Under the pieces are notes generated by a model, which saw nothing but the letters and a program-made list of their open reading frames with translations, did not search any database and had not been told where the DNA came from. Source: Ruminococcus sp. UBA3767 (GTDB taxonomy: Bacteria > Bacillota > Clostridia > Oscillospirales > Ruminococcaceae). Taken from it: a stretch of DNA of 6,127 bases. The position numbers were made by a program, and so were the translations under genes. This document shows positions 5,920 through 6,127 of the stretch, piece after piece. The stretch's first letter is position 1. The number at the start of each line of letters is the position of its first letter. The stretch spans positions 1 through 6,127 of the forward strand of contig DFFV01000104.1 of the NCBI GenBank assembly GCA_002371625.1. The letters run 5' to 3'.

Positions 5920-6127
5920 TATTTGCTATGCTAAATCAGAATTTGCCGCAGCGGCGGCACCGCTTGTCCGTCGCATATAGGATTGATATGACTGCGGCTT
6001 TTGTGTCGCTCCGGGCTATTATTTCGTGTGATTTTTCACATCGCTTTCGGGTTCTTGTCAATTGTGTGGAACGGCGAAAGTATCCTCCTGAACTGTTGAA
6101 AATGGCGGTGGAAGTCGCCTGATCTCT
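5920..6127. other. Non-coding stretch upstream of the SRAP remnant; no supportable gene
   Basis: A 73-codon plus-strand frame spans 5901-6122, but its start lies on the antisense of the SRAP start and no ribosome binding site precedes it. On the minus strand a frame is open from the window edge to a stop at about 5936 but matches nothing I recognise. There is a perfect short inverted repeat TGTGA-tttt-TCACA at 6027-6040, and a TTGACA on the minus strand near 6055-6060 without a good -10 at the right distance. The stretch may hold the SRAP promoter or the end of a gene beyond the window. Confidence 0.4.

Noticed and set aside
6027..6040. TGTGA-tttt-TCACA as a CRP-type operator
   Set aside because: The spacer is 4 rather than 6 bases and no promoter could be placed next to it.
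5901..6122. 73-codon plus-strand frame at the right end, with a plausible-looking C-terminus (VNCVERRKYPPELL)
   Set aside because: Its ATG lies on the antisense of the SRAP start codon, there is no ribosome binding site, and I could not tie the sequence to a family. Kept only as part of the unassigned stretch.
1..6127. CRISPR arrays, tRNA or rRNA genes, transposase genes
   Set aside because: Looked for on both strands; no repeat-spacer pattern, tRNA-like fold or transposase motif was found.

Overview
The window looks like chromosomal DNA of a low- to mid-GC Bacillota of the gut or rumen, most likely Oscillospiraceae and Ruminococcus-like. This rests on strong AGGAG-type ribosome binding sites, codon use, the style of the large hybrid sensor kinase, and protein fragments whose wording resembles clostridial homologues. 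The genus is an inference from memory; no search was run.

Left part (1-3582, plus strand): the end of a phosphorelay operon. It holds the last residues of a receiver-domain protein, a small stand-alone Hpt phosphotransfer protein (76-411) whose start overlaps the preceding gene, and a 1026-residue membrane hybrid histidine kinase (438-3518). The kinase reads TM - Cache-like sensor - TM - coiled coil - PAS-like - HisKA - HATPase - REC - REC. All phosphorylation-site residues are present, so kinase, two internal receivers, Hpt and the upstream receiver could form one relay. A clear intrinsic terminator closes the unit at 3542-3582.

Middle (3642-4298, minus strand): a convergent, intact 218-residue HD-domain metal-dependent phosphohydrolase with its own ribosome binding site and a candidate promoter around 4429-4468.

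Right part (about 4337-5902): a scar made of pieces of four genes. In order these are an HxlR-type winged-helix regulator fragment, the last ~95 residues of a Hen1 RNA 3'-end methyltransferase, a Pnkp RNA-repair enzyme lacking its middle and its ligase end, and, convergent to it, the first ~62 residues of a SRAP (YedK/HMCES-type) protein. The hen1/pnkp start-stop overlap and reading frames survive, so this is the wreck of a bacterial Hen1-Pnkp RNA-repair cassette, apparently broken by a few discrete deletions rather than by slow point-mutation decay. An 8-bp word, ATCCGCAC, occurs three times around the Pnkp/SRAP junction.

The last 225 bases (5903-6127) contain the SRAP ribosome binding site and no gene I can defend.
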